From: Rhodopseudomonas julia | GTDB lineage: Bacteria > Pseudomonadota > Alphaproteobacteria > Rhizobiales > Afifellaceae | DNA: 64,000 bases | NCBI RefSeq assembly: GCF_030813515.1 | Contig: NZ_JAUSUK010000001.1 | Coordinates: forward strand, 62,001 to 126,000 | Reading direction: 5' to 3' | Shown here: positions 8,392 through 17,309 of the stretch, piece after piece | How the letters are laid out: each line of letters begins with the position of its first letter | How positions within the stretch are numbered: position 1 is the first letter of the stretch | The notes under the pieces: model-generated | The model's database searches: none | What the model was told of the DNA's origin: nothing | What the model saw: only the letters and a program-made list of their open reading frames with translations | Made by a program: the position numbers and the translations under genes

Positions 8392-8727
8392 ATGAGAAAA
8401 CCGAAACCACGCCGTCCGGACCAGAAGGAGAAGCAGAGGGCTTACCGCGCCCGGCAGAAAGCGGAGCGGATCCCCTCGCGCGACGACGTCGCCCGCGTCG
8501 TCCTGCGCTGGGCGATCACCGGCGCCCTCCAGCCCGGCCAGGAGAAGCAACTCGCGGGCCTCCGGAAGATGGTGATCGAACGCCTGGTCGAGCAGGAGTT
8601 CTCCGAGGAAGGAGCAAGGCGCCGTTTCGACGACATCGTGGAGCGCTATGAGAACGCCTGGGATTTCCGCGGCAAGCCCCATCTCCGCCGGGTCATCCAC
8701 GGAATTCACGACGACATGCCGACATGA
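8392..8727 (+). CDS. hypothetical basic protein, 111 aa
   Basis: A small helical protein. It begins with a basic segment (MRKPKPRRPDQKEKQRAYRARQK) and continues with a helical region containing VVLRWAITGAL and a C-terminal FRGKPHLRRVIHGIHDD. The basic start suggests nucleic-acid binding, but no domain is recognised. A weak AGGA lies 8-10 bases before the ATG. A strong terminator follows about 165 bp downstream, which separates this gene and its upstream neighbour from the BREX operon. Confidence 0.5.
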   Translation: MRKPKPRRPDQKEKQRAYRARQKAERIPSRDDVARVVLRWAITGALQPGQEKQLAGLRKMVIERLVEQEFSEEGARRRFDDIVERYENAWDFRGKPHLRRVIHGIHDDMPT

Positions 8728-8891
8728 CTCCCCCAATAATCGCGTCGATCGGTCATGCTGAGGAGCAGGGACGCAAAGGGAGACATCACAACTCGCCGCC
8801 GGCCGGCCCTTCTCCTGAGTGGAGAAGCACTTCTTTGCGCCGCAGGTCGGGCTCGTCAGCCTCTGCAAGGATGCCATGGACGGTGGATACT

Positions 8892-8917
8892 CCGCCGGCA
8901 AGTTTGCCGGCGGTTTT
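8892..8917 (+). terminator. strong rho-independent terminator before the BREX operon
   Basis: A perfect 10-bp stem, CCGCCGGCAA/TTGCCGGCGG, with a minimal loop is followed immediately by TTTT. It lies about 70 bp upstream of brxA and insulates BREX from the upstream island genes, so BREX must have its own promoter between about 8918 and 8984. Confidence 0.75.
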
Positions 8918-8984
8918 GGCTATTCATGTTGACGGGACGCGACTGCCCTGAGATTGTCTGCCGGCAGACTTATCGGCACCGGTA

Positions 8985-9794
8985 ATGATTGACTCAATCG
9001 AAACCTCGTTCTTCTTCGTTGCGTCCGTCGCACCCACAGACGTGGCGACTGACGTGGGCTTCCGTTTTGGCGCGAAGGGCACACACTCAAGCCGGACGAT
9101 GATGTTCGAGGAGATCGAACAAGTTCTCGCCGCGACGAGCAGTGAGGCACGTCGCTCAGACTACGCATACGCAATCATCGAGGCGAACTGCCTAGGTAAA
9201 CCCACAGCCGCCACTCGCCGCCTTACAAGTCAAAGACTCACGGAGCTGTACGGACTTAACCCATCCCTTCCGGCCTTTCGCGTTCTCCGACGGCTTTGGG
9301 ATCTCGACCACGCATCGCGTAGACTACTCGCTCTGTTGGTTTCTATCGCTAGGGATCCCCTCCTGGCTGCGACTGCGGGTTCGGTGATCTCCCTCCCGAT
9401 CAACGCAGAATTCCGGCGGGAGGCCATGAAAACGGCGCTGCAGGCCGTCGTCGGCGCGCGCTTCAATGAGAACACACTCGACAAAGTCTGTAGGAATGCA
9501 GCGAGCACCTGGGCACAGGCGGGCCATCTCGCAGGACGCACATTTAAGAAGCGTCGGCCAGTAAACCCAACACCTGCTGCTGTTGCCTACGCAATCTACC
9601 TGGCCCATGCGGCAGGGTTCAGCGGCGCAGAGATTTTCTCCAGCGCTTGGCTTCGCGTTCTAGACACTGATCCCCCGAGAGCACGTCAGCTCGCACTTGA
9701 AGCAAAGCGCTTAGGCTTGATTGATCTGCGCATGGCCGGCGATGTCGTTGAACTGAGTCTGTCTCGCCTCGATCCGTCTCCAGTGAGGCTCTGA
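8985..9794 (+). CDS. brxA: BREX protein BrxA (DUF1819 family, long variant)
   Basis: First gene of a complete type 1 BREX operon. The 269-residue protein carries the DUF1819 pattern from about residue 80 (RRLTSQRLTELYGL, then WDLDHASRRLLALLVSIARDP) and ends with winged-helix-like segments (ARQLALEAKRLGLIDLRMAGDVVELSL). Known BrxA proteins are small DNA-binding components needed for phage restriction in some systems. At 269 residues it is longer than the usual 200 or so, with about 60 extra N-terminal residues. An internal ATG pair at 9099/9102 could be the true start. The stop is two bases before brxB. Confidence 0.8.
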   Translation: MIDSIETSFFFVASVAPTDVATDVGFRFGAKGTHSSRTMMFEEIEQVLAATSSEARRSDYAYAIIEANCLGKPTAATRRLTSQRLTELYGLNPSLPAFRVLRRLWDLDHASRRLLALLVSIARDPLLAATAGSVISLPINAEFRREAMKTALQAVVGARFNENTLDKVCRNAASTWAQAGHLAGRTFKKRRPVNPTPAAVAYAIYLAHAAGFSGAEIFSSAWLRVLDTDPPRARQLALEAKRLGLIDLRMAGDVVELSLSRLDPSPVRL

Positions 9795-9796
9795 AC

Positions 9797-10348
9797 ATGG
9801 CCCGAATCGAAGATCTCGCCGAACACTACGGCCGACACATCTCTACCCCCTGGCAACGTACCGTTGCGGGCGCTCAACGTGTCGTCATGGTGATCTACGA
9901 CAAAGAGCTCGAGCGGACACTTCGGGCCAGGAAGCTCGCGTTCGAGACAGCGACACGCCAAGCCGGACATGAGTGGACGGAGGTCGATCTCGCAGGCGCC
10001 TTTGGAGAGTGGATGGCAGCTGACGATTATCGCGACGAGTACTTCGCCTCTCCAGAAGATCTCCAGCTTAAACTCGAGGCCGAGTTCCCAGGGAGTGTGG
10101 CCGACAGACTTCGGGAGACCCTCCGAGCTCAAGATGTGGGCGAGAACACGGTCGTTTCCGTCTTCGGTGCCGGCTCCCTGTTCGGTCTCGCCCGAATCTC
10201 CCACGTGCTCAGAATGATCGAGTCCGACATTCGTGGACGTCTGCTCGTGTTCTTCCCCGGTCAGTTTGAGCGAAACAATTATCGCCTCCTCGATGCTCGG
10301 GATGGGTGGAATTACCTCGCCGTGCCGATCACGGCGCACAGCGACTGA
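9797..10348 (+). CDS. brxB: BREX protein BrxB (DUF1788)
   Basis: A 183-residue protein with the characteristic DUF1788 C-terminus: LLVFFPGQFERNNYRLLDARDGWNYLAVPI. BrxB is a small BREX component required for defence; its biochemical role is not firmly known from family knowledge. The gene sits between brxA and brxC with only two and seven bases of spacing, as expected in one transcript. Length agrees with the family. Confidence 0.88.
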   Translation: MARIEDLAEHYGRHISTPWQRTVAGAQRVVMVIYDKELERTLRARKLAFETATRQAGHEWTEVDLAGAFGEWMAADDYRDEYFASPEDLQLKLEAEFPGSVADRLRETLRAQDVGENTVVSVFGAGSLFGLARISHVLRMIESDIRGRLLVFFPGQFERNNYRLLDARDGWNYLAVPITAHSD

Positions 10349-10355
10349 GGTTTGC

Positions 10356-13300
10356 ATGAAAATCAAAGATACTCTGCAGCGAGATCCAGCCGTTCACCCG
10401 CTCGTCAACCAGGGGCAGGCGCGCATCTCCGACGATCGCAACGAACGGACGATGGCGGAATTGCGTGGCGAGTTGGAGACCTTCGTATGTGAGGGTCAGT
10501 ACGCTGATGGCGTCCAAAAGATCATTCGCTCGTTCCTCGACAACCTCGGCAAGACAAGCCAGCGCGGGGCATGGGTGAGCGGCTTCTTCGGCAGCGGCAA
10601 ATCCCATCTTCTCAAGATGCTCTGCCATCTCTGGCAGGACACAGCCTTTGCTGATGGGACCACGGCTCGCAGCCTTGTCCCTTCGATCCCCGAAGACCTG
10701 CGCGCCTTGCTGCGCGAGCTTGATACGGCAGGAAAGCGAGCCGGGGGCCTGATCGCCGCTGCCGGTGCCCTGCCAAGTGGCACCACCGACAACGTGAGGC
10801 TGACGATCCTGGCGATACTGCTGCGCGCCGTTGGACTTCCCGAGCAGTATCCCCAAGCCCGATTCTGTCTGTGGCTGCATTCGCAGGGCAAGTTCGCAGA
10901 GGTCAAGTCGGCGGTCGAGGCGGCTGGCAAGTCGTTTGAACGCGAGCTGAACAATCTCTATGTCAGCGGGCCGATCGCGAGTGCGGTCATGGCCGCCGAG
11001 AAGAGCTTTGCATCGACCGAAGCAGAGGCCAAGCAGCTGCTAAAGGCGCAGTTTCCGCCCCAGGTCACCGACATCACGACCGAACAGTTCTTGCTGGTTG
11101 CGAAGGATGCCTTGAGGCTGAAGGCCAAAGACGGCCGACTGCCCTGCACGCTTCTTATTCTGGACGAGACCCAACAGTACATCGGCGACTCTCAGCAGCG
11201 AGCTTCTTTAGTAACCGAGGTGACCGAGGCTGTATCAAAACAGCTCGACAGTCACGTCATGGTTGTAGCGGCAGGGCAAAGCGCGCTGACCGAAATCCAG
11301 CTCCTGACGTATCTGCTTGACCGTTTCACGATCCGTGTGCCGCTTTCGGACGCTGAGGTCGAGACGGTGACCCGAAAGGTGCTACTGCAGAAGAAGCCCT
11401 CGGCCCTCGCCAACGTGCGATCTTTGCTCGAAAAGCACGCCGGAGAAGTCTCGCGTCAGTTGCAGGGTACGCGTATTGGCGAGATTGCTGAAGATCGCGC
11501 TGTAGTAGTTGACGATTATCCTCTCTTGCCCGTTCGTCGCCGGTTCTGGGAGCACTGCTTTCGGCAAATCGACGCTGCGGGCACCAGCAGCCAGCTGCGG
11601 TCGCAGCTGCGGATTATCCACGACGCCGTGGCCAAGGTGTCCGAGAGGCCTCTTGGCTCGATTGTTTCAGCAGACGAGCTGTTCGACGCCCTTGCCCCCG
11701 AGATGGTCAACACGGGTGTCCTTCTACGCGAGATCAATGAGCGCATCATCCGCGTTGGCCGGACCGAAGGCGAACTCGCGCAGCGGGTCTGCGGGTTGGC
11801 CTTCCTGATCGGAAAGCTGAAGCGGGAGGGAGGAGCAGACATTGGTGTCCGCGCCACGAAGGATCATCTGGCAGACCTTCTGATCGATGATCTCTCGGCC
11901 GACAACGGCAAGCTTCGGTCTGAAGTCGAGGTGATGCTCAAACGGCTTTCCGACCAAGGCGTCCTGATGCTGGTGGGAGACGAGTACCGACTGCAGACAC
12001 GTGAAGGCAGTGAGTGGGACCGCGAATTCCGCAACCGTCAGACCAAACTGAACAACGACGACGCCGCAATCCAGTTCAAGCGGGATCAGCAGCTGTATGG
12101 AGAAATTGACAAGGCGGTACGCGGGATAAAGATGATCCAAGGTGCCGCGAAGGAGCCTCGGCAGTTCGTCGTTCACCGAGAGCAAACGCCTCCCACGTTA
12201 GACGGAAGCAGCGTACCGATCTGGATCCGTGACGGCTGGTCGTGCTCAGAGAAGGATGTTGTAGACGCCGCTCGCGCGGCGGGGACGGATAGCCCTGTTC
12301 TTTTTGTTTTCATCCCGCGGCAGTCGGCTGAAGATCTGCGACGGCTTATCGTCGAGGCCGACGCGACCCAGCAGACCCTGGACGCAAAAGGCAATCCGAC
12401 GACTGCAGAGGGCCAAGAGGCTCGGCAAAGCATGGACAGCCGCCGCGCACGCGCCGTAGCGGATCGGGATCGCTTGATCCGGGAAGTCGTCGCCAACACC
12501 AAGGTCTTCCAGGGCGGTGGCAGCGAAGTGCTGCTCACGACCCTCGAGGATCGGATCAAGACTGCAACAGAGGCGTCTCTGGTCCGCATGTTCCCGCGCT
12601 TCAAGGAGGCCGACTCCGCAGCATGGGAGGCCGTCATCAAGCGCGCACGCGAAGGCGCGGACCATCCTTTTCAGCCAACTGGACATTCGGACGCAACGGA
12701 GAAGCACGCCGTCTGCCAGCAAGTGATCTCTACCATCGGTGCCGGCAAAACGGGCTCCGAAATCCGGAAGGTTCTCGGTGGAACTCCCTTCGGATGGCCG
12801 CGCGACGCGGTCGATGCGGCGTTGATAGCTCTGCATCGCCTCCAGCACATCACCGCCACGTTGAACGGTCAGGCAGTTCCGCTCGGCCAACTCGACCAGA
12901 ACAAGATTGCAAAGTCGGAGTTCCGTGTTGAGCACGCGACGCTCTCCGTCGGCGATCGACTCATCCTTCGAAAGCTGTTCCAAGCGTTGGGCGTGTCCTG
13001 CAAAAGCGGCGAGGAGGCCGTTCGCGCGGGTGAATTCCTCGCGAGCCTCATCGCACTGGCGAAAGCGACGGGCGGTGAAGCGCCATTGCCGTCCGCGCCG
13101 GCCAACACTGAGATCGAGGATATCCAGCGGCTTGTCGGGAATGAGCAGCTGGTCGCCATCAAGGACAAGGCGCCCGCATGGGAAGAGCGGATCAAGGAAT
13201 GGTCCGGCACGCGTGATCTGATCGCCGCCCGCCTTCCGGCCTGGGATATTGTGAGCCGCCTTGCGAAGCACGCGGACGGCGTGCCCGAGGCCAAGCCGCA

Positions 13301-13805
13301 TCTGGAGGAGATCGAGGCCATCCGGGCACAGCGTCTCCTGCTCGAACCCGCGGATCCCGCGAACACCGTCCGCCAAGCGCTTTCCGCCCTGCTTCGGGAT
13401 GCAGTCCAGAAAGGCCACGCCTCCCATGAGAAGGCCTTTTCGGACGCGCTTGCTTCGCTGGCCTCCAATAGCGTGTGGGCGAAGTTGAAGCCCGAAGACC
13501 AGGATACCATCAAGTCTGCGGTCGGGCTCACAGCACCATCGAAGCCGGACGTTTCGAGCGACGAGGCTCTGGCAGGCACACTGGACCGCAAGCCCTTGGC
13601 CAGCATTCAGGCCGAAATCGACGCGATTGCCGGCCGGGTCAACCAGGCGATCGAAAGGGCAGCAAGGTTGCTCGAACCCAAGGTCCAGACCGTCACGTTG
13701 GAGCGTTCGACCCTGCGCGACGCGGCCGAGGTGGAAGCGTGGGTCGAGCGGCAGAAGGCGACGCTCCTCGCCAAGATCGCCGACGGCCCTGTGTTGGTGA
13801 ACTGA
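10356..13805 (+). CDS. brxC: BREX ATPase BrxC
   Basis: A 1149-residue P-loop ATPase. The N-terminus (MKIKDTLQRDP...NQGQARI) is typical of BrxC. Walker A is GFFGSGKS at residues 76-83 and Walker B is LLILDETQQY (D270/E271). The rest is a long helical region with coiled-coil-like segments, ending in a helical tail with KPLASIQAEIDAIAGRVNQAI. BrxC is the large ATPase found in all type 1 BREX systems. The ATG at 10356 was chosen over the longer frame from 10233, which overlaps brxB. The length fits the family (about 1100-1250). Confidence 0.92.
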   Translation: MKIKDTLQRDPAVHPLVNQGQARISDDRNERTMAELRGELETFVCEGQYADGVQKIIRSFLDNLGKTSQRGAWVSGFFGSGKSHLLKMLCHLWQDTAFADGTTARSLVPSIPEDLRALLRELDTAGKRAGGLIAAAGALPSGTTDNVRLTILAILLRAVGLPEQYPQARFCLWLHSQGKFAEVKSAVEAAGKSFERELNNLYVSGPIASAVMAAEKSFASTEAEAKQLLKAQFPPQVTDITTEQFLLVAKDALRLKAKDGRLPCTLLILDETQQYIGDSQQRASLVTEVTEAVSKQLDSHVMVVAAGQSALTEIQLLTYLLDRFTIRVPLSDAEVETVTRKVLLQKKPSALANVRSLLEKHAGEVSRQLQGTRIGEIAEDRAVVVDDYPLLPVRRRFWEHCFRQIDAAGTSSQLRSQLRIIHDAVAKVSERPLGSIVSADELFDALAPEMVNTGVLLREINERIIRVGRTEGELAQRVCGLAFLIGKLKREGGADIGVRATKDHLADLLIDDLSADNGKLRSEVEVMLKRLSDQGVLMLVGDEYRLQTREGSEWDREFRNRQTKLNNDDAAIQFKRDQQLYGEIDKAVRGIKMIQGAAKEPRQFVVHREQTPPTLDGSSVPIWIRDGWSCSEKDVVDAARAAGTDSPVLFVFIPRQSAEDLRRLIVEADATQQTLDAKGNPTTAEGQEARQSMDSRRARAVADRDRLIREVVANTKVFQGGGSEVLLTTLEDRIKTATEASLVRMFPRFKEADSAAWEAVIKRAREGADHPFQPTGHSDATEKHAVCQQVISTIGAGKTGSEIRKVLGGTPFGWPRDAVDAALIALHRLQHITATLNGQAVPLGQLDQNKIAKSEFRVEHATLSVGDRLILRKLFQALGVSCKSGEEAVRAGEFLASLIALAKATGGEAPLPSAPANTEIEDIQRLVGNEQLVAIKDKAPAWEERIKEWSGTRDLIAARLPAWDIVSRLAKHADGVPEAKPHLEEIEAIRAQRLLLEPADPANTVRQALSALLRDAVQKGHASHEKAFSDALASLASNSVWAKLKPEDQDTIKSAVGLTAPSKPDVSSDEALAGTLDRKPLASIQAEIDAIAGRVNQAIERAARLLEPKVQTVTLERSTLRDAAEVEAWVERQKATLLAKIADGPVLVN

Positions 13806-13817
13806 GGGGCTCGCGTA

Positions 13818-16800
13818 ATGGCGTCGTTGGACAGAACTCTCCGCAAGGACCTCGAAAAGACGGTCAAGCAGGCACGCCGGGTAGCCGAGGCCGGCGCGCG
13901 CAACGCCGTGGCGCAGCTGGGTGTGGGCGATGCCGAAAGCCCCAAGCATCTGTCGTCAGAGGAGCGCGCGCTTCGCAATCGCCTCCGCGCGCACGGCCGG
14001 CAGCTGGGCGACAGGCGCGACACGAGGACTGGCGCTCAGGAGACGGCGCGCCTGGTTCAGGAATGCGCCTACGAGCACTGGCACCGGATGCTCTTCGCGC
14101 GCTTCCTCGCCGAGACGGACCTGCTGATCGAGCCTGACTCCGGCGTCGCCATCACCCTGGACGAGGTGCAGGAGCTGGCGCGCGAGAAGGCGACCGACTG
14201 GCTGCCGCTCGCGAGCGACTACGCGGAACGCATGCTGCCGCAGATCTTCCGAAACGATGATCCGGTGCTGCAGATCTCTCTCCCTCCGGAAACCCGGTCT
14301 GAGATGGAAGACCTGCTGAAGGGGCTGCCCAAGGCGGTGTTCGAGGCCGACGACAGCCTCGGCTGGGTCTACCAGTTCTGGCAGGCCGACAAGAAGGAGG
14401 CGGTCAACAAGTCCGAGGTGAAGATCGGCGCCGACGAGCTTCCCGCCGTCACCCAGCTCTTCACCGAGGACTACATGGTCCTCTTCCTGCTCCACAACAC
14501 GCTCGGCGCCTGGTGGGCCGGCAAGGTGTTCGCCGGCAATCCCGCACTTGCGGCATCGGCCTCGAGCGAAGACGAGCTTCGCGCGGCCTGCAAGGTCGGC
14601 GATATCGAGTGGGGTTACCTGCGTTTCGTGCGGGAGACCGGCGAGGATGGCGCCGAGGGGGCCTGGCGGCCGGCGGCCGGCACATTCGACGGATGGCCCG
14701 AGGCCGCGAAGGATCTGACCGTTCTCGATCCCTGCATGGGCTCGGGGCATTTCCTGGTATTCGCCCTTCCGATCCTCGTCGCGTTCCGCATGGCGGAAGA
14801 GGGGCTGGCAGAGCGCGCCGCCATCGATGCCGTGCTGCTCGACAACCTGTTCGGGCTGGAGATCGACCCACGCTGCACTCAGATCGCGGCGTTCAACCTG
14901 GCCTTCGCAGCGTGGCGGCGGACAGGGTTCCATCCGCTGCCGCCACTCAACCTCGCCTGCTCCGGTCTTGCTATCGGCGTGACGAAAGCCGAGTGGCTGA
15001 AGCTGGCCGAGAAGGCGGTCGCGGCCGCCGATCCGGCAGCGAAGCGTGATCTTCTGGGGGTTGAGGACAACCTGCTGACCCACGGTCTCGAAGAGCGTGT
15101 GAAGAACGGACTTGAAGCGCTGTACGACCTTTTCGCCACGGCACCCTTGCTAGGTAGCCTTATCGAGCCGCGTGGTGCCAGCGCGGACATTTTCAACGAG
15201 GGCTTTGACAAACTCGAGCCGCTGCTAGCCCCAATACTAAAGGCAGCCGACTCCGATGAAGCATTGGAGATGGCGGTGGTGGCACACGGAACGGCCCGCG
15301 CCGCTCAATTACTAGGCCAGCAGTTCGACTTGCTAATCACCAATGTGCCATACCTTTCCAGCGGAAAACAACACACCCGCATCCAGGCCTACATAGAGAA
15401 GCATTTTCCAAAAGCTGGGCCAGACATCGCCACAGCCTTTATTCTGAGGATGCTTCAGCACATCACCGTCACTGGATCAGTGGGTGTAGTGAGCCCGTGG
15501 GGGTGGTTCTACAAGGATGGCTACAAGGATTTACGGAAGGAAATTTTGAGCAACAAGACTCTCAATCTTTCAGCCATCCTCGGAAGTCGGGCTTTTGAGC
15601 AAATTTCTGGAGAGGAAGTAAGCGTTACCCTCACTGTGCTGGATGGGAATTCTTACCGCCGTGAGAAGGCCATCTTTATTGATGCTAGTGCGTCAATGCC
15701 TGGAGAGAAGCCGATTTCAATTATGAACTCCGAGCCAATCTGGTGGAACCTTTCAGGGGGAGGCAGCGCCAACAAATATCTTATTTCTGCAAAGGCGGCG
15801 ACTTCGGGAATCCTGGCCGAGCGAGTCAGGTATGCCAATGGGATCCAGACCTCTGACTATCCAAGGTGTGTTTTAAAGTTTTGGGAGACAAATCCAGAAC
15901 GTCCATACTGGGAGTTCATGCAGTCCACAACTCGGGTGAACAAACCCGACGCTGGCCTGGAAAACATACTTCGATGGGAAGATGGGGAAGGCGAGCTACA
16001 CAGTTTTTTGCCCTCAGTTATCAGGGGGCAGAACGTCTGGGGCAAGGCCGGCGTGGCAATAAGCGCGACCGGTGAGCTAAAGGCTTCTCTTTATCGCGGG
16101 CAAATGTACGATGAGAGCCTTGTAGCACTTATTCCGGTTGACGATCGAGATCTTCCCGCTCTTTGGGCTCTGTGCTCAAGCGACCAGTTCAACAATTTAG
16201 TCAGGCAAATCGACTCTGGCCGGAAGGTGCGATCTGGGCTTGTAAAAATACAATTTGATCGCGACCAATGGAACAAAGTTGCCCAAGAGAAGTTTTCAAA
16301 GGTTTTGCCGCGGCCGGACACCGACGATCCAACGCAGTGGATTTTTGATGGCGATCCAAAGAAATGCGTAGTGCCATTGCAGGTGGCCACCGCTCGCTTG
16401 GTTGGCTACCAATGGCCCAGACAGATTGGCATCGAATTTCCAGATTGCCGAACCGTCAGCCCGGATGGTTTGGAGCAGCATAGCGATAGTGACGGCATCG
16501 CGTGCCTCACCGCACTAAAGGGCGAAGCGCAGGCACATGAACGTATTACTGCTTTGTTGGCTCAGTCCTTTGGAGGTAACTGGTCAGCCGCAAAACTCGC
16601 AAGACTTCTCTCCGACTCTGATTTTTCGGGAAGGACACTCGACGACTGGCTGCGCGACGGTTTCTTCGATCAGCACTGCGCCCTGTTCCAGCAGCGGCCG
16701 TTCATCTGGCACATCTGGGACGGTCGGCGCGATGGCTTCCATGCGCTGGTCAACTACCACCGCCTGGCCGCGCCGAACGGCGAGGGCCGGCGGACGCTCG

Positions 16801-17309
16801 AGAAGCTGATCTATTCATACCTCGGCGACTGGATCGACCGGCAGCGCGCCGATCAGAAGGCCAGTGTGGAAGGCGCCGACGCCCGCCTCGCCCATGCCGA
16901 GTATCTGCGCGACGAGCTGATCAAGATCCTCGAGGGCGAGCCGCCCTACGACATCTTCGTGCGCTGGAAGCCCCTTCACGAGCAGCCGATCGGCTGGGAC
17001 CCGGACATCAACGACGGCGTCCGGATGAACATCCGCCCATTCATGACGGCACGCCCCCTCGGCGCCAAGGCCAAGGGTGCCTGCATCCTGCGCGCCACCC
17101 CGAAGATCAAGTGGGACAAGGACCGCGGCAAGGAACCGACCCGGGACAAGGACGACTACCCCTGGTTCTGGGGCTGGGACGAGACCAGCGTCGACTTCGC
17201 CGGCCGCGACAAGTTCGACGGCAACCGCTGGAACGACCTGCACTACAGCCGTGCGGTGAAGCAGGCCGCCCGCGACCGTCGCCGCGCGAAGTCCGGAGGG
17301 GCGTCGTGA
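13818..17309 (+). CDS. pglX: BREX adenine-specific DNA methyltransferase PglX
   Basis: A 1163-residue N6-adenine methyltransferase that marks host DNA in BREX. SAM-binding motif I is DPCMGSGHF at 304-312. The catalytic motif IV reads NVPY at 509-512 in TNVPYLSSGKQ, in place of the usual NPPY/F; the flanking Asn and aromatic residue are kept. The C-terminal 500 residues hold the target recognition region and a conserved tail (FIWHIWDGRRDGF, then WNDLHYSRAVKQAARDRR). Codon usage changes inside the gene: about 15100-16620 is much poorer in G/C at third positions than both flanks, which suggests replacement of the specificity region by recombination. The stop overlaps the pglZ start (GTGA). Confidence 0.92.
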   Translation: MASLDRTLRKDLEKTVKQARRVAEAGARNAVAQLGVGDAESPKHLSSEERALRNRLRAHGRQLGDRRDTRTGAQETARLVQECAYEHWHRMLFARFLAETDLLIEPDSGVAITLDEVQELAREKATDWLPLASDYAERMLPQIFRNDDPVLQISLPPETRSEMEDLLKGLPKAVFEADDSLGWVYQFWQADKKEAVNKSEVKIGADELPAVTQLFTEDYMVLFLLHNTLGAWWAGKVFAGNPALAASASSEDELRAACKVGDIEWGYLRFVRETGEDGAEGAWRPAAGTFDGWPEAAKDLTVLDPCMGSGHFLVFALPILVAFRMAEEGLAERAAIDAVLLDNLFGLEIDPRCTQIAAFNLAFAAWRRTGFHPLPPLNLACSGLAIGVTKAEWLKLAEKAVAAADPAAKRDLLGVEDNLLTHGLEERVKNGLEALYDLFATAPLLGSLIEPRGASADIFNEGFDKLEPLLAPILKAADSDEALEMAVVAHGTARAAQLLGQQFDLLITNVPYLSSGKQHTRIQAYIEKHFPKAGPDIATAFILRMLQHITVTGSVGVVSPWGWFYKDGYKDLRKEILSNKTLNLSAILGSRAFEQISGEEVSVTLTVLDGNSYRREKAIFIDASASMPGEKPISIMNSEPIWWNLSGGGSANKYLISAKAATSGILAERVRYANGIQTSDYPRCVLKFWETNPERPYWEFMQSTTRVNKPDAGLENILRWEDGEGELHSFLPSVIRGQNVWGKAGVAISATGELKASLYRGQMYDESLVALIPVDDRDLPALWALCSSDQFNNLVRQIDSGRKVRSGLVKIQFDRDQWNKVAQEKFSKVLPRPDTDDPTQWIFDGDPKKCVVPLQVATARLVGYQWPRQIGIEFPDCRTVSPDGLEQHSDSDGIACLTALKGEAQAHERITALLAQSFGGNWSAAKLARLLSDSDFSGRTLDDWLRDGFFDQHCALFQQRPFIWHIWDGRRDGFHALVNYHRLAAPNGEGRRTLEKLIYSYLGDWIDRQRADQKASVEGADARLAHAEYLRDELIKILEGEPPYDIFVRWKPLHEQPIGWDPDINDGVRMNIRPFMTARPLGAKAKGACILRATPKIKWDKDRGKEPTRDKDDYPWFWGWDETSVDFAGRDKFDGNRWNDLHYSRAVKQAARDRRRAKSGGAS

